Assembly (NCBI GenBank): GCA_030280995.1
Contig: JASXTE010000016.1
Span: 11,352,501 to 11,416,500, forward strand
Length of the DNA stretch: 64,000 nt
DNA from: Hemileia vastatrix
Taxonomy: Eukaryota > Basidiomycota > Pucciniomycetes > Pucciniales > Zaghouaniaceae
Direction: 5' to 3'
Shown here: one piece after another, positions 55,018 to 64,000 of the stretch
Layout: every line of letters starts with the position of its first letter
How positions within the stretch are numbered: position 1 is the first letter of the stretch
Position numbers and translations under genes: made by a program
The notes under the pieces: generated by a model
Databases searched by the model: none
Seen by the model: the letters and a program-made list of their open reading frames with translations, nothing else
Told to the model about the DNA's origin: nothing

Positions 55018-56711
55018 TTATACTACGTGAAATTCCCATCCAAAAATAACCAAAATTGACTGAGAAACTGTCAGCCAGGCTACTAGACTTACCCAGTGAA
55101 ATAATTAATTATTTACTGGATGAAGCCGCACCTTATCATCTTTAATTATTTTTAATTATCATGTAGTTACATTAAAATTAGTTATAAATTAACTAGTTAC
55201 AGAATGTTAAAATTAAATTAATTAATTAAATAAATAAGTAAAATTAAAATTATAATTTTGTCCCTTATATTTTTCTCTAACACTGTGCTCATTTGACAGG
55301 TTGGGAAAAAATAAAACTTTATATTTAAAAAATAAAATACAAAGATAAAATAAGATTTAAATATTCAAATAATATTAAATATATACAAAAAAAATCAAAT
55401 TTCTTATTTGGGATTGACATTTACAGTAAATATTAAAAATATTGATGTATTTCTGACATACTCTGTAAATACATCTTTTTGACGCCTTCTTTTTGGAATA
55501 ACTTTATTATTTGAAATACTCTTTCTGGAATGTTCTTTTTCTCTCTCTCTTCCTACTGTTTTTAGAATTTGATTTCCGTGCTTTGTCTCTCCTTTGCCTA
55601 TAAAAGGCCTCTCTTTTTGTTGTCTTTTGATCATTCTATTCTACCAACTCAATTTACTACAATAACAATAACACTAAAACTTATTTATTATAACTTATAT
55701 CTTTAGTACTTACAACAACCGTAATTCTATTCTATAACTTATAAAAAATATTTAAATCTACCTCTTAATTTGAGTAAATAAATCATACCTAATTGAGAAA
55801 TACGTACCTAATTATTGAGAGTCAAATAATACCTTAAAATCTTCATATAAGACCGTACCAAAGCTTCTAGACCAAAAGTGACCCTTGACAGAAACCACCA
55901 AAAAACTTAAAACAGAGCGTGAGATGTGGGGTAACTACATGCAGTCCTTGGAAGGCGCTTGCACGGGTAAATCCCTGACTAAAATTAGGCGAATTTAAGC
56001 GTGGTGATGAAATAAGACGCCAAGAATGAGGTTATTAATGAAATTAGTGCATATAAACAAGGTCAATGCACTATTAATTAAGCTAGGACACTAAATAAGC
56101 GCCTGTTGCCTATTTTAGTGTGTTTCCCCACAGTGGGCGTAGAATGTGGGGTAATTATAGTGTGAAAAATCTAACTTTGCTAAAAATGAAGCTATTCACA
56201 TGGGAAAAAGCAGGCAGTATGTGGTCAGTACACAGAAGCCATTTCTGGCATAAAAAACACCAAATTTGAAAAGTGTTATTTTTATGCATTTAAATAGCAA
56301 AATAAATAGTCCTAAATGAGCTCAATTGATCTGTCAAAGCGCATTTTTGATATTCTCAATTTTATAGCGCATATAGTCAACTTTTAATTGAAATAAAGTG
56401 CATTTCTTGTTTTTTGCATAAAACAATGAATATAACAGCTTTAAGTGTAATTAAAAATTATGTAGCCTTATACTTAAGGTTCTTAAGATTACCTTAACAT
56501 ATTCCAGCTTAATATTAAGTACATAAGACCTATAAAAGGTGGATATATGCGTGTATATAAGGTGTTATAATGGCATTTTTTTGTGTATTATCATAATTTT
56601 ACTTATGTATACTGTTTGTGTACTCTCATTTATTGTTCCCATGTATAGTTCATGTGTTTAACATAACTTATAAGCACTTTTTACTCAGTCCTGGGGATAT
56701 ACAGGCTGACA
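55018..56711 (-). repeat. Chromo-B 3' LTR, containing a solo Chromo-A LTR
   Basis: Starts TGTCAGCCTGTATATCC on the minus strand at 56711, the same first eight bases as Chromo-A LTRs. Removing the nested LTR and one 5-bp duplication leaves about 870 bp, similar in length to Chromo-A LTRs. The inner end is inferred because the 5' copy is outside the window; it may lie anywhere near 55013-55030. Confidence 0.7.
55069..55890 (+). repeat. solo Chromo-A LTR
   Basis: 822 bp, TGTCAGCC to CCCTTGACA with TATAAAAGG at 55599-55607. Target duplication GAAAC at 55064-55068 and 55891-55895. Belongs to the copy 1 LTR subgroup. A solo LTR arises by recombination between the two LTRs of one element. Defines the family's terminal bases. 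Confidence 0.96.
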
Positions 56712-56900
56712 CTGGCACACCCAAAAAAAACAATAAAAAAAATGATAAGTTATACATTTTATTTATTTATTTGTAATTTTCAGGTATTCAGAATAATTCT
56801 GTAGCATTAAAGATTATACTTTAAAGAAATAAAACATAATAAAATATTATGAGTACTGGTTTTCTAACCCCTCAGCTGGTTGAACAGAAATTTATTTCTG

Positions 56901-58103
56901 TTATAATTTTTTAAGAAGGGTGGATAAATTAGAAATTTCTTTTTCAGGTATCCATTTATGAAATTCATTTGATTTCCCTTTAAATCTCAGTAAATACTCA
57001 GTTCCTTTTTCTTTAGTAAGGATTCTTTTCTTGAGTATTTTTTCAATCTCTGCTTTTTCCACAATATCTTCAGGTTGCTTTTTAGGCCTTCCCCTTCTTT
57101 TTGGAAATAAGTCAGGATCATTTGCATGGTAAGGTTTCAATAATGAGGTAGGGAAAACTGGATGTTTCCTATCATATGGAGCATATAATATGACTTCCAC
57201 TGCATTATTACCAACCATTTTACTTACTACAAAAGGTCCTACAAAGGGATCCTTCAATTTAACATTACCTTGTAAGTTAAAATGTAGTGTTGATGTGAGT
57301 ACTTCATCTCCCTTTTTGAATTCAAATTCTTTATGAGATTTGTCCCACCTTTTATTTTCATATTCAAATGCTTTTTGGATGCATTCTTCTGCATGATTTC
57401 TACACATTTGTTGCATATGAATAAAGGATTTAGTACCAGGGTGTATATCCAACCTTGGTAATTTATTTAAATGATTTACTGGGGTATTTGGTACGTATCC
57501 CAGCCAGAGTTCAAATGGTTTCTTCTCTGTTACAGAATGAGTTGTGCTGTTATAAGCAAATTCAAGGCCAGGAATTAATGTTACCCAGTCATGTGTGAAT
57601 TTCTCATTGTCTTTGTATTCAAATCCAAAGGCACAATATCTTCTGATCATGTCTTCTAGAGTTTGTATCATTCTCTCAGCCAGCCCATCAGTTTGTGGAT
57701 GGTGTGCTGTAGACAATTTCAATTGACAACCTGATACTCCCATCAAAGATGTCTAGAAATCTGAAGTAAATTTAGGATCTCTGTCAGATATTATGGCTTT
57801 GGGGAACCCAGCAGTATTCATCATCTGAGTCCACCATTGTAATGCCAAGTCTTTTGCAGATACCTCTTTATGGGTAGGGATAAACTTACACCTTTTTGTT
57901 AATCTATCCACAATTACCCAGCAAGAATTGAAAATTTCTTTTCCTGCTAATGGCAAGCCAGTTAAAAAATCCATGTTTATAATTTCCCATGGAGCTTTTG
58001 GCTTCTCTATTTGTTGTAACAACCCAGCTCTCTTACCAGTTAATCTTTTAGATTTCTGACAAGAGTCACATGTTTCAATGTATTTTTGTACATCTTCTTT
58101 CAT
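56901..58103 (-). pseudogene. Chromo-B integrase and chromodomain
   Basis: Two open parts, 58103-57753 and 57746-56901, split by a TAG at a tryptophan position. ETCDSCQKSKRLTGKRAG ends the finger; the core has NMDFLTGLPLAGK, IISDRDPKFTSDF and HPQTDGLAERMIQTLED. GPFVVSKM and a chromodomain (EIEKILKKRIL, then YLLRFKGKSNEFHKWIPEKE) follow. Highly similar to Chromo-A in layout. Confidence 0.92.
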
Positions 58104-58234
58104 GTTTATCCACCAGGCTCTATTTTTAACTCAGGTTAATGTTTTGTTAAAGTCAAAATGACCAGCTAAGATGTCATCATGACAAGTACTCAACATTAAA
58201 TCTTTCATAGAAGGTGGTATTACTATAACATTAC

Positions 58235-59020
58235 TTAACTTTTTTCTGTAATATATATATCCATCTTCAATTGATAATTTACGTTTCTCAATGCATTTTT
58301 ATACTTTGGAGGCAAGGTTTTAATTAATGCACTTATGGAGGCATTTTTTGGATCTTTAAGAATGGTATATAGTTTAGACAAATCTTTATCAGATGAATAA
58401 TTTTCTAATAGAGTTTTCATAAATTCTTCTTCTAAATCCACTATATAAATCCCAAATATATGTATAACCTCATTTTCAGGTACATAAGCTGGGTTGTCAG
58501 CATCATTTGGCAAAGGACTTCTAGATAATAAATCCACATTAGAATGCAATGTTCCTTCTCTGTGAGTGATTGTCATTCTTCCTCTGTACTCTTGTACAGC
58601 TGGTTGCCATATAAACATGTGCCTATTAGGTGTTTTCATGTTTAGCAATGATTTTAATGCACTGCAATCTGTTATAAGTTCAAACTTCTGGTCTTCCAGA
58701 TAGTAATGAAGCTTCTCCAAAGCCCACACCATGGCTAAACATTCTAACTGTGTGGCACCATACCTTAATTCAGTTTCTCTTAAGGTTCTGGATATATAAC
58801 AGATAACTACTTCAGATAATTTTCCATTTATTATCTGTTTTTGCTGTAAAGCAGCACCTAAACCTATGAAGCTTGCATCAGTGTACAAGATAAAAGGTAA
58901 GGTGAAATCTGGCAGTCCCAAAATTGGAGCTGTCATTAAACATTCCTTTAATTTATTAAAGGTGTGTTGTCTTTCATTATTCCAAATGAAAGCCTCATTT
59001 TTCCTGATTAATGTTGTCAA
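58235..59020 (-). pseudogene. Chromo-B RNase H and linker
   Basis: 261 codons: LYTDASFIGLGAALQQKQI, CYISRTLRETELRYGA, LECLAMVWALEKLHYYLED and LHSNVDLLSRSPLPND. It ends in the acidic linker (EEFMKTLLENYSSDKDLSK) before the integrase finger, which is damaged at 58104-58234. Confidence 0.92.
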
Positions 59021-59044
59021 AGGAGCCGCAATAGATTGGTAATT

Positions 59045-59716
59045 TTAAATATATTGTCTATAATATCCACACATACCTAAAAAACTTTGAATTTCTTTTA
59101 CATTCTTAGGTATACCAATGTTTTTTATTACTGCCACCTTATTCTGGTCAACACAAATTTGTAATCCAGATACAACATGTCCAAGTACTTTCAAAGATTG
59201 GAATCCAAATTTACATTTCTTTAATGCAATTGTCATATTAATTTCATCCATTCTTTGAAAGACTCTTTTCAGGTGATTTAAATGTTCATCATATGTTTTT
59301 GAAAACACTATGATGTCATCAATATAGACCAAAAGCCATCCTTCAACCATTTCCTGATGAAAAACACTATCCATCAATTTTTGGAAGACTGAAGACGCAT
59401 TCTTTGGGCCAAATGGCATTCTCACATACTTATATATACCCATATGTGTGGTTATTAATAAGTATTTTTGAGAATTTCTTTCCCCAGGAATCTGGTGGTA
59501 ACCTTTGTTTCCATCCAGACAGGAAATATATTTTGCTCCTTGTAAAGTAGCATGGATAGAAGCTATCCTTGGTAGAGGGTAAATATCATCTACTGTGTAT
59601 GTATTCAGAGTTCTATAATCACCACATAATCTTGCCTTATCTTTTTCATAAGAGATCAATACTGGTGAAATGACACAATACTTAGGTGTTGTATCCACTT
59701 TTTCAACAATACCCAT
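59045..59716 (-). pseudogene. Chromo-B reverse transcriptase
   Basis: 223 codons with the RT core in frame: KYCVISPVLISYEKDKARL, SCLDGNKGYHQIPGERN, RMPFGPKNASSVFQKLMD and VYIDDIIVFSK. A stop at 59044 separates it from RNase H. The part upstream of MGIVEK is broken (59717-59861) and then interrupted by the MITE. Confidence 0.92.
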
Positions 59717-60276
59717 TTACAACAACATTCTTATATTGTCTTCAATATCTTTCTTTTTACAGGAGATGCTGGGTAAGGTTTCTTTTTTAGGCTGCCAGGA
59801 ATATTATCCAAATCACAGCTTAGAGAGATTTTCATCTCATGGTCTTTGAACAATCCTAATTCACCACGCAATATAGGGGGAGGACTTGCTAGCAAGTCTG
59901 CAACTTGAAGTCAGATGGAAATCAGATGGAACTCAGACTGAAGTAATACTGAACTTTCACTTGAAGTATCACACAAATAACAATGGATCTATATTGAAAA
60001 CATAGTGAAAGTGTGAGGATAACTGAATGGAAGCCAGAAAAAATCATTCCATGAGTCTACTCAATGCAAAGTATTTTTTGAAACAGCTTATTAAAATAAC
60101 ACTTTATTAAATTAATTTGATCAATAAAAATTGATTGACAATATTGCAATTCTTAAATACAATAATTTTATTAAAAAATTTCAGATTACATATAAAAAAA
60201 ATCAGTGACTTTTTCTATTACTTACAACTGTTTTTACAGAATTGAAAACTATGTTTCAGCTAATATTTTATGGAAG

Positions 60277-60310
60277 TGAACTCTGTTCTACGCCCGAAGA
60301 ACAGAGTTCA
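60277..60310. repeat. hairpin in the MITE
   Basis: A 13-bp perfect stem TGAACTCTGTTCT (60277-60289) and its complement AGAACAGAGTTCA (60298-60310) with an 8-base loop. Confidence 0.9.
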
Positions 60311-60600
60311 TCCTCCTATTTTCACACTCTGTTTGCACCAATCTCCATCCCTTTCAATTCTATCAACACATGCTTGTCTTCCCTTCCCATGCCTTTCGCT
60401 ATCCTCCCAGCCCCATTGTATGCCATCCTCTTTTGATCCCCATTTCACCCCTCTCAACCTCTCCCAGACCCTTTTCTTCATTTAAAATGCCTCGGAACCC
60501 TTAATCTTCCCTTCCAACTCTTTCCCAACCTTTTCGCTACCCCATACACCCTTCCTCACCCCTCTCTCCAGCCTTTCCAGCCCTTGTAGCCCCATTTGTG
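60305..60600. other. pyrimidine-rich insert in the MITE
   Basis: About 300 bases rich in C and T on the plus strand (TCCATCCCTTTC, CCCTTCCCATG, ACCCCTCTCAACC), unlike the AT-rich flanks. Short open frames of 60-71 codons occur but overlap in two frames. It could be captured host sequence. Confidence 0.5.
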
Positions 60601-60848
60601 TTCACATGAGCTTCAAGGTGTGTTCAAAGTAAATTCAATACTTCTTCATGATGGTTTCATCACTTCCTCAATGTGTGCTCAAAAAGATATGAATTAGGGT
60701 TCAAGGTTGCGGACTTACTAGCAAGTCCACCCCCCATATTGCGTGGTGATTCATTTGAACCATGAGCAAATGCCATAGGATATGATTTAATCAATCTCAA
60801 AATATTTTCTTCTTCAATTTTTGAGAGATGAGGACTGAAAGAGACCTT

Positions 60849-61292
60849 TTAGATTTCATTTTCCAATTCACCCATTTCATTGGTGGTTCTTCCACCTTGT
60901 AGTTGTTCTTCTCTAGGAGAAATGGCATACACTGAATTTTCAGAACATATCTTGAATTTTCTCTTACCATTCACTCCTATGGTGAAACAACTGTTTGCAG
61001 GATCTAGTTTAATTCCAAATTTTGTCAATATTTCATTGCCAATAATAAACCAATCACTACAATTATTATTATCCATTACTACAAATTCACAAACTGCTCT
61101 TACATATACATTATTATATTTAAAGAATGCAGCAGTTTTGTATTTTCCAATTGGATTTAATATTGAAACAAAACCCCTCCAGTTCTTTGTCTGAACAGGT
61201 TCTAGTTTTTCCTTATACTTACTGTCAAGTTTCATTAATGTATTAATAGAAACTACACTACCTGCAGCCCCAGTGTCAAGAATGGCATTCAT
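60849..61292 (-). pseudogene. Chromo-B aspartic protease
   Basis: 147 codons from MNAILDTGAAGSVVS with the canonical DTG active site. WFIIGNEILTKFGIK, matching the flap end of Chromo-A, follows. A stop lies upstream at 61338 between Gag and protease, and TAG at 60849 ends the segment. Retroviral-type protease, cleaving Gag-Pol. Confidence 0.92.
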
Positions 61293-61337
61293 TTCTCTTC
61301 CACATATAATAACAGGTTGTCTGATAGGTGTTATTTT

Positions 61338-62588
61338 TTAAGTATCATGAGATACATCTTTAATTATTTCAGCTTCTTCAATGGAAGTTAAAGATGTATC
61401 TGTATGAGGTATAGCATCATTCAGGAACATTATATCCTGTTCTAATACAAATATCTCATTTTCATCATCACTGTAAGATATGTTAATTTTACAATCCTCA
61501 CTGGATTCCACATTTTCATCTTCATGATTACTTGGTTCAGAATTCTGGGAGGTTTCAATAACATTTATTCTCTTCTTACACGTGTGACCCTTAAACCAAG
61601 GTTCATTACATTTGTAACAAGTCTTATTCTCTTGTCTTTTAGGGACAAGGGGAGCTGAAGGTTTTTTCATCTCCACTGGTAATTTACTTGTAGTAGGTTT
61701 TAACACGTCAACAATTTTTCTGTAATTAATATACTTGGTTTCATATTTGTGTTTTAATAATATTTCATTACATATATTAATGAACCCAGAGGTATCTCTG
61801 ATGGTTTCAGTTATAGCTGTAATAATGTTTCTAACTGATATAGGTAACTTGTATATTATCTTTTCTTTCCACTCTTCATAATCCATTTTTGGATCCATGG
61901 CTTTCATGATTTTTATTAAATTCATTAAAAATACCATAGGTTTATCTCCAGCATTTGGATTATATCTGGCCTTTTCATACACTCTTTGTTGAGTGATTCT
62001 AAATTTTGGGCCACCAAATTGCCTTTCAATTAGTGCCTTCCATTCATTACAGGAGTAATTAATTCCCTCACTCAATACAGATTCAAACCATAATAAGGTC
62101 ACATCTGTAAATAAAGATATTAAATTTGAAGTAATTTCTTCATCAGGTAATTTGTATGAAAATTTTAAGTTATCAATTCTTTGTATGAATTGCTTCCAAT
62201 CAGATTTTGAATTTCCGTCAAAAGATGGGTACTGATCTAACTTAGGCCAGTTCTTTTGGCTAGTTTTTGCTTCCCTAACCTGAGGAATATTGAGTAATTC
62301 ACTTACTTTAGAAAGATGATCATGTATTTTATCTTTTACTGACTTATTATTCTCAGAGCCCATGATACTATGTTCATGTTCCATCATTGGTGTTTCATTT
62401 GCATGTTTCATGAAAAGAGGTACTCTTGCTACATAAGAAGTGTTATCTTTTATTCTTTCAGTATTTTTCAAAATGTTTGCTACTTCTATTTCCACTCTTT
62501 GTAAACTATCCTGTATTACTGGTACATGAGTTAGGGTGTCATTTACATTTGAAAAAGATAATTTAACACGTCCCTCAATAGTAGCCAT
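61338..62588 (-). pseudogene. Chromo-B Gag C-terminal half
   Basis: 416 codons. Core: WPKLDQYPSFDGNSKSDW, SYKLPDEEITSNLISLF, ERQFGGPKFRITQQR, then the zinc motif CYKCNEPWFKGHTC, variant C-x2-C...GH-x-C like Chromo-A. It ends acidic. A TAA at 61338 separates it from protease. Upstream segments are in other frames. Confidence 0.92.
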
Positions 62589-62659
62589 AATATTCTGAGA
62601 GTGTTCTAATTTGTTTTCTAAATTTCTAATATCAGATTTTAAGCCCTTATTCTCATTGA

Positions 62660-62866
62660 CTAATTCATTATTTGAATTTTCAATAATTTTAATCTATTGG
62701 CTGTTGCACTCAATGATTGTGTTAGCTGTAATAATACCTTTTCTGTATTATTGTTTGACTCTTTTGAGAACTCTTCCAATTTTTTAATTCTCAATAATAA
62801 TTTACTTATTATCTTTGACTCCATTGGATTTTTTTTAAAAAAATATTCTATTTTTTCTGTGTCCAA
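62660..62866 (-). pseudogene. Chromo-B Gag middle, coiled-coil segment
   Basis: 68 codons, MDTEKIEYFFKKNP then helical KIISKLLLRIKKLEEFSKES. In a different frame from the C-terminal half (62589-62659 holds a shift). Corresponds in position to the helical middle of Chromo-A Gag. Confidence 0.65.
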
Positions 62867-62884
62867 CTCAGAAGACTCATCATT

Positions 62885-63631
62885 TTATTCCAATTTTATA
62901 TCAATAGCATTATCCTGGTGATCAATAAAACTATCTACATTGTCTTTGTGCAAAGACAAGCTTAACATATTTTTTTCAAATGAATAATCTTTTAAATCAT
63001 TATCAATTATATCTAATATTTCCTTATCAATCTCATTACCTATAAGTAATTCATTGTTAGGTTGATGCAATTGATCATAAGAAGTAGGATGACTCACCAA
63101 GGTCTTACCCCGTTTACCCTGCCTCTCCTTGGCTTTCCCCTGTAAGGTTGACTTCTGGATCCTTGTTGAGGAGGATTGTTGTAATTTTGGGCGTACCAAT
63201 CCCATTTCCATTTGCTTACTGTAATTTTTTGGTCCTCCTCTTGGGCTGGAGGTGTTGCTATGGAATTGTTGGGTGCCACTGTTGGTGGTTGAGTCTTTAT
63301 GTCCACTAGAGCTTGGTTGACTTCTATGAAACCTTGAGCTGCTCTCTTTTCCAGATTGTTGATCTGTTCCACTATGTTGTTGACTGTTATTGTCAAGGTG
63401 TTCAGTAGGGTGGATAGGGAGTGAACTTGTTCTTGTAATGTATTTTTTGACTTCTTTATTGAAACCTGCTTTAAAAGCTTTTCCCTTTCCTCCAGAGACA
63501 TTGGCGGAGTGTTGTTGATTAAGGGAGAGTCCTGGCCCTCCATTTGAATGTCCTGTAACAGGTCTTTCAGCTCTAGGTCTTAAGTTATAAGGTTTTACCT
63601 TATTACTTACAATGTCATTGTTGTCACACAT
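62885..63631 (-). pseudogene. Chromo-B Gag N-terminus (main frame)
   Basis: Start chosen at 63631 (MCDNNDIVSNKV); an upstream in-frame ATG at 63679 would add 16 hydrophobic residues. Low-complexity S/Q/N-rich sequence such as KPYNLRPRAERPVTGHSN and GKESSSRFHRSQPSSSG, then an acidic end. It overlaps a second frame over 63094-63543. No domain recognised. Confidence 0.75.
63094..63543 (-). CDS. overlapping +1-frame ORF-B in gag, Chromo-B
   Basis: 149 intact codons starting 88 nt inside gag, again in the +1 frame. Residues about 25-75 are a predicted coiled coil (TLQEQVHSLSTLLNTLTITV, then IVEQINNLEKRA), then a P/A/T-rich part, KWKWDWYAQ, and a basic end RRGRVNGVRPW before TGA. The final WDW and PW correspond to Chromo-A ORF-B though the sequences are otherwise far diverged. 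Again the stop sits in GGTGAG, a splice-donor-like site. Function unknown. Confidence 0.7.
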   Translation of the reverse strand: MEGQDSPLINNTPPMSLEEREKLLKQVSIKKSKNTLQEQVHSLSTLLNTLTITVNNIVEQINNLEKRAAQGFIEVNQALVDIKTQPPTVAPNNSIATPPAQEEDQKITVSKWKWDWYAQNYNNPPQQGSRSQPYRGKPRRGRVNGVRPW

Positions 63632-63988
63632 TTTTACGTGGAATTTAAAGAATAGAAAGTTTAGATATGAAAACTTCAAAAAGGAGTTTTATCAGTATTT
63701 ATCAATACCACTGAAGACAATTTTATTGCCTACTTATTGGTATGAAGTGAATATTTAAGTGTCAAAAGTCAAATATGCTTTTATGTGGTCACTTGATTTA
63801 ACTGGTCTACAATATGTAGCCGTGTTTTTATATTCAAAAGAAAACAACTGTCAGTATGATTCTTTCTAAATATTTAATGAATTTTACAAACCAATAAAAG
63901 AAAAGATTAAGAGTCCTGTTAAAAGAAAATAATTAATCAGTTTAATTGGTTTATTATCTGCAAAGATCACAAATTTAATTGGTCTATT
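63632..63988. other. Chromo-B leader
   Basis: About 360 bases of AT-rich leader between primer-binding site and gag. It has neither the tRNA-like segment nor the repeat array of Chromo-A leaders. Confidence 0.6.
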
Positions 63989-64000
63989 GACAGACTCCCA
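63989..64000 (-). other. primer-binding site, Chromo-B
   Basis: On the minus strand the window ends with TGGGAGTCTGTC, matching the Chromo-A site over TGGGAG. The LTR would begin a base or two beyond. Confidence 0.65.

Larger units (their letters stand above)
59862..60748. mobile_element. 887-bp CACTA-like MITE inserted in Chromo-B pol
   Basis: Ends CACCACGCAATATAGGGGG at 59862 and the inverted copy at 60748; inverted repeats run 37 bases. Target duplication ATT at 59859-59861 and 60749-60751. Inside the left repeat is a perfect 16-bp palindrome GACTTGCTAGCAAGTC (59883-59898), and near-palindromic GACTTACTAGCAAGTC on the right (60712-60727). Same design as the 9.7-kb element at 38542-48279. 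It cuts the Chromo-B frame between FAHGSNE and LGLF. No transposase. Confidence 0.93.
55018..64000 (-). mobile_element. Chromo-B: second chromovirus family, 5' LTR just outside window
   Basis: Minus-strand element with Gag, protease, RT, RNase H, integrase and chromodomain related to Chromo-A but clearly diverged. 3' LTR runs from 56711 to near 55018. The final bases (63989-64000) are its primer-binding site, so the 5' LTR begins at 64001. It contains a solo Chromo-A LTR in its 3' LTR and an 887-bp MITE in pol. Several stops and frameshifts make it inactive. Confidence 0.9.

Noticed and set aside
55025..55043. CTACGTGAAATTCCCATCC resembling a CACTA terminus
   Set aside because: No opposite inverted end or target duplication was found, and it lies within the Chromo-B LTR region.
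55404..55634. Basic 76-codon ORF antisense in the LTR (also seen near 5900-6130)
   Set aside because: It overlaps the TATA box and promoter region of the LTR and is broken in the other copy.

Overview
The window looks like a repeat-rich, very AT-rich fungal genome, perhaps a basidiomycete such as a rust. The evidence is the type of LTR retrotransposons: chromodomain Ty3/Gypsy elements, plus an old Ty3/Gypsy remnant whose RT, RNase H and integrase motifs resemble a clade common in large basidiomycete genomes. I found no convincing host gene, rRNA or intact tRNA gene. Nearly everything recognisable is transposable element sequence, nested several layers deep and mostly broken by stops and frameshifts. 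Family names used here (Chromo-A, Chromo-B, Gypsy-O, LTR-C, LTR-D) are working labels.

Layout. 1-6466 (-): the 5' part of Chromo-A copy 1, running off the left edge. 7939-27155 (+): the old Gypsy-O, split by a Ty1/Copia element (9179-14464, -, target duplication GTTGG), a solo LTR-C (14543-15404, flanked by ACAG) and Chromo-A copy 2 (17319-25835, +, target duplication ATAAG). 27156-30837: degenerate sequence with a divergent short-repeat cluster (28211-28752) and a small cysteine-rich ORF (29696-30070). 30838-49263 (-): Chromo-A copy 3 (target duplication AATAC), whose 5' leader carries a 9.7-kb non-autonomous CACTA-like transposon (38542-48279, target duplication TAT) with no transposase. 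49264-54383: two more LTR-C copies, a long-TIR MITE and degenerate coding-like sequence. 54384-55017: a decayed LTR (LTR-D). 55018-64000 (-): Chromo-B, whose 3' LTR holds a solo Chromo-A LTR (target duplication GAAAC) and whose pol holds an 887-bp CACTA-like MITE (target duplication ATT). The last bases of the window are the Chromo-B primer-binding site, so its 5' LTR starts just outside.

Most interesting. (1) In both chromovirus families the 5' part of gag contains a second ORF in the +1 frame, about 150-157 codons, with a predicted coiled coil, a KW(Q/K)WDW motif and a PW-stop ending. It is conserved while the main gag frame there is low-complexity, which suggests a real overprinted gene. 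(2) The CACTA-like element is filled by a 609-bp tandem satellite, each unit centred on a palindrome of up to 46 bp. (3) The Copia LTR itself encodes a lysine-rich ORF continuing the pol frame. (4) Chromo-A leaders carry an antisense tRNA-like segment and an array of short repeats. (5) Chromo-A copies 2 and 3 share the same disabling RT frameshift and near-identical pol but have clearly different LTRs.
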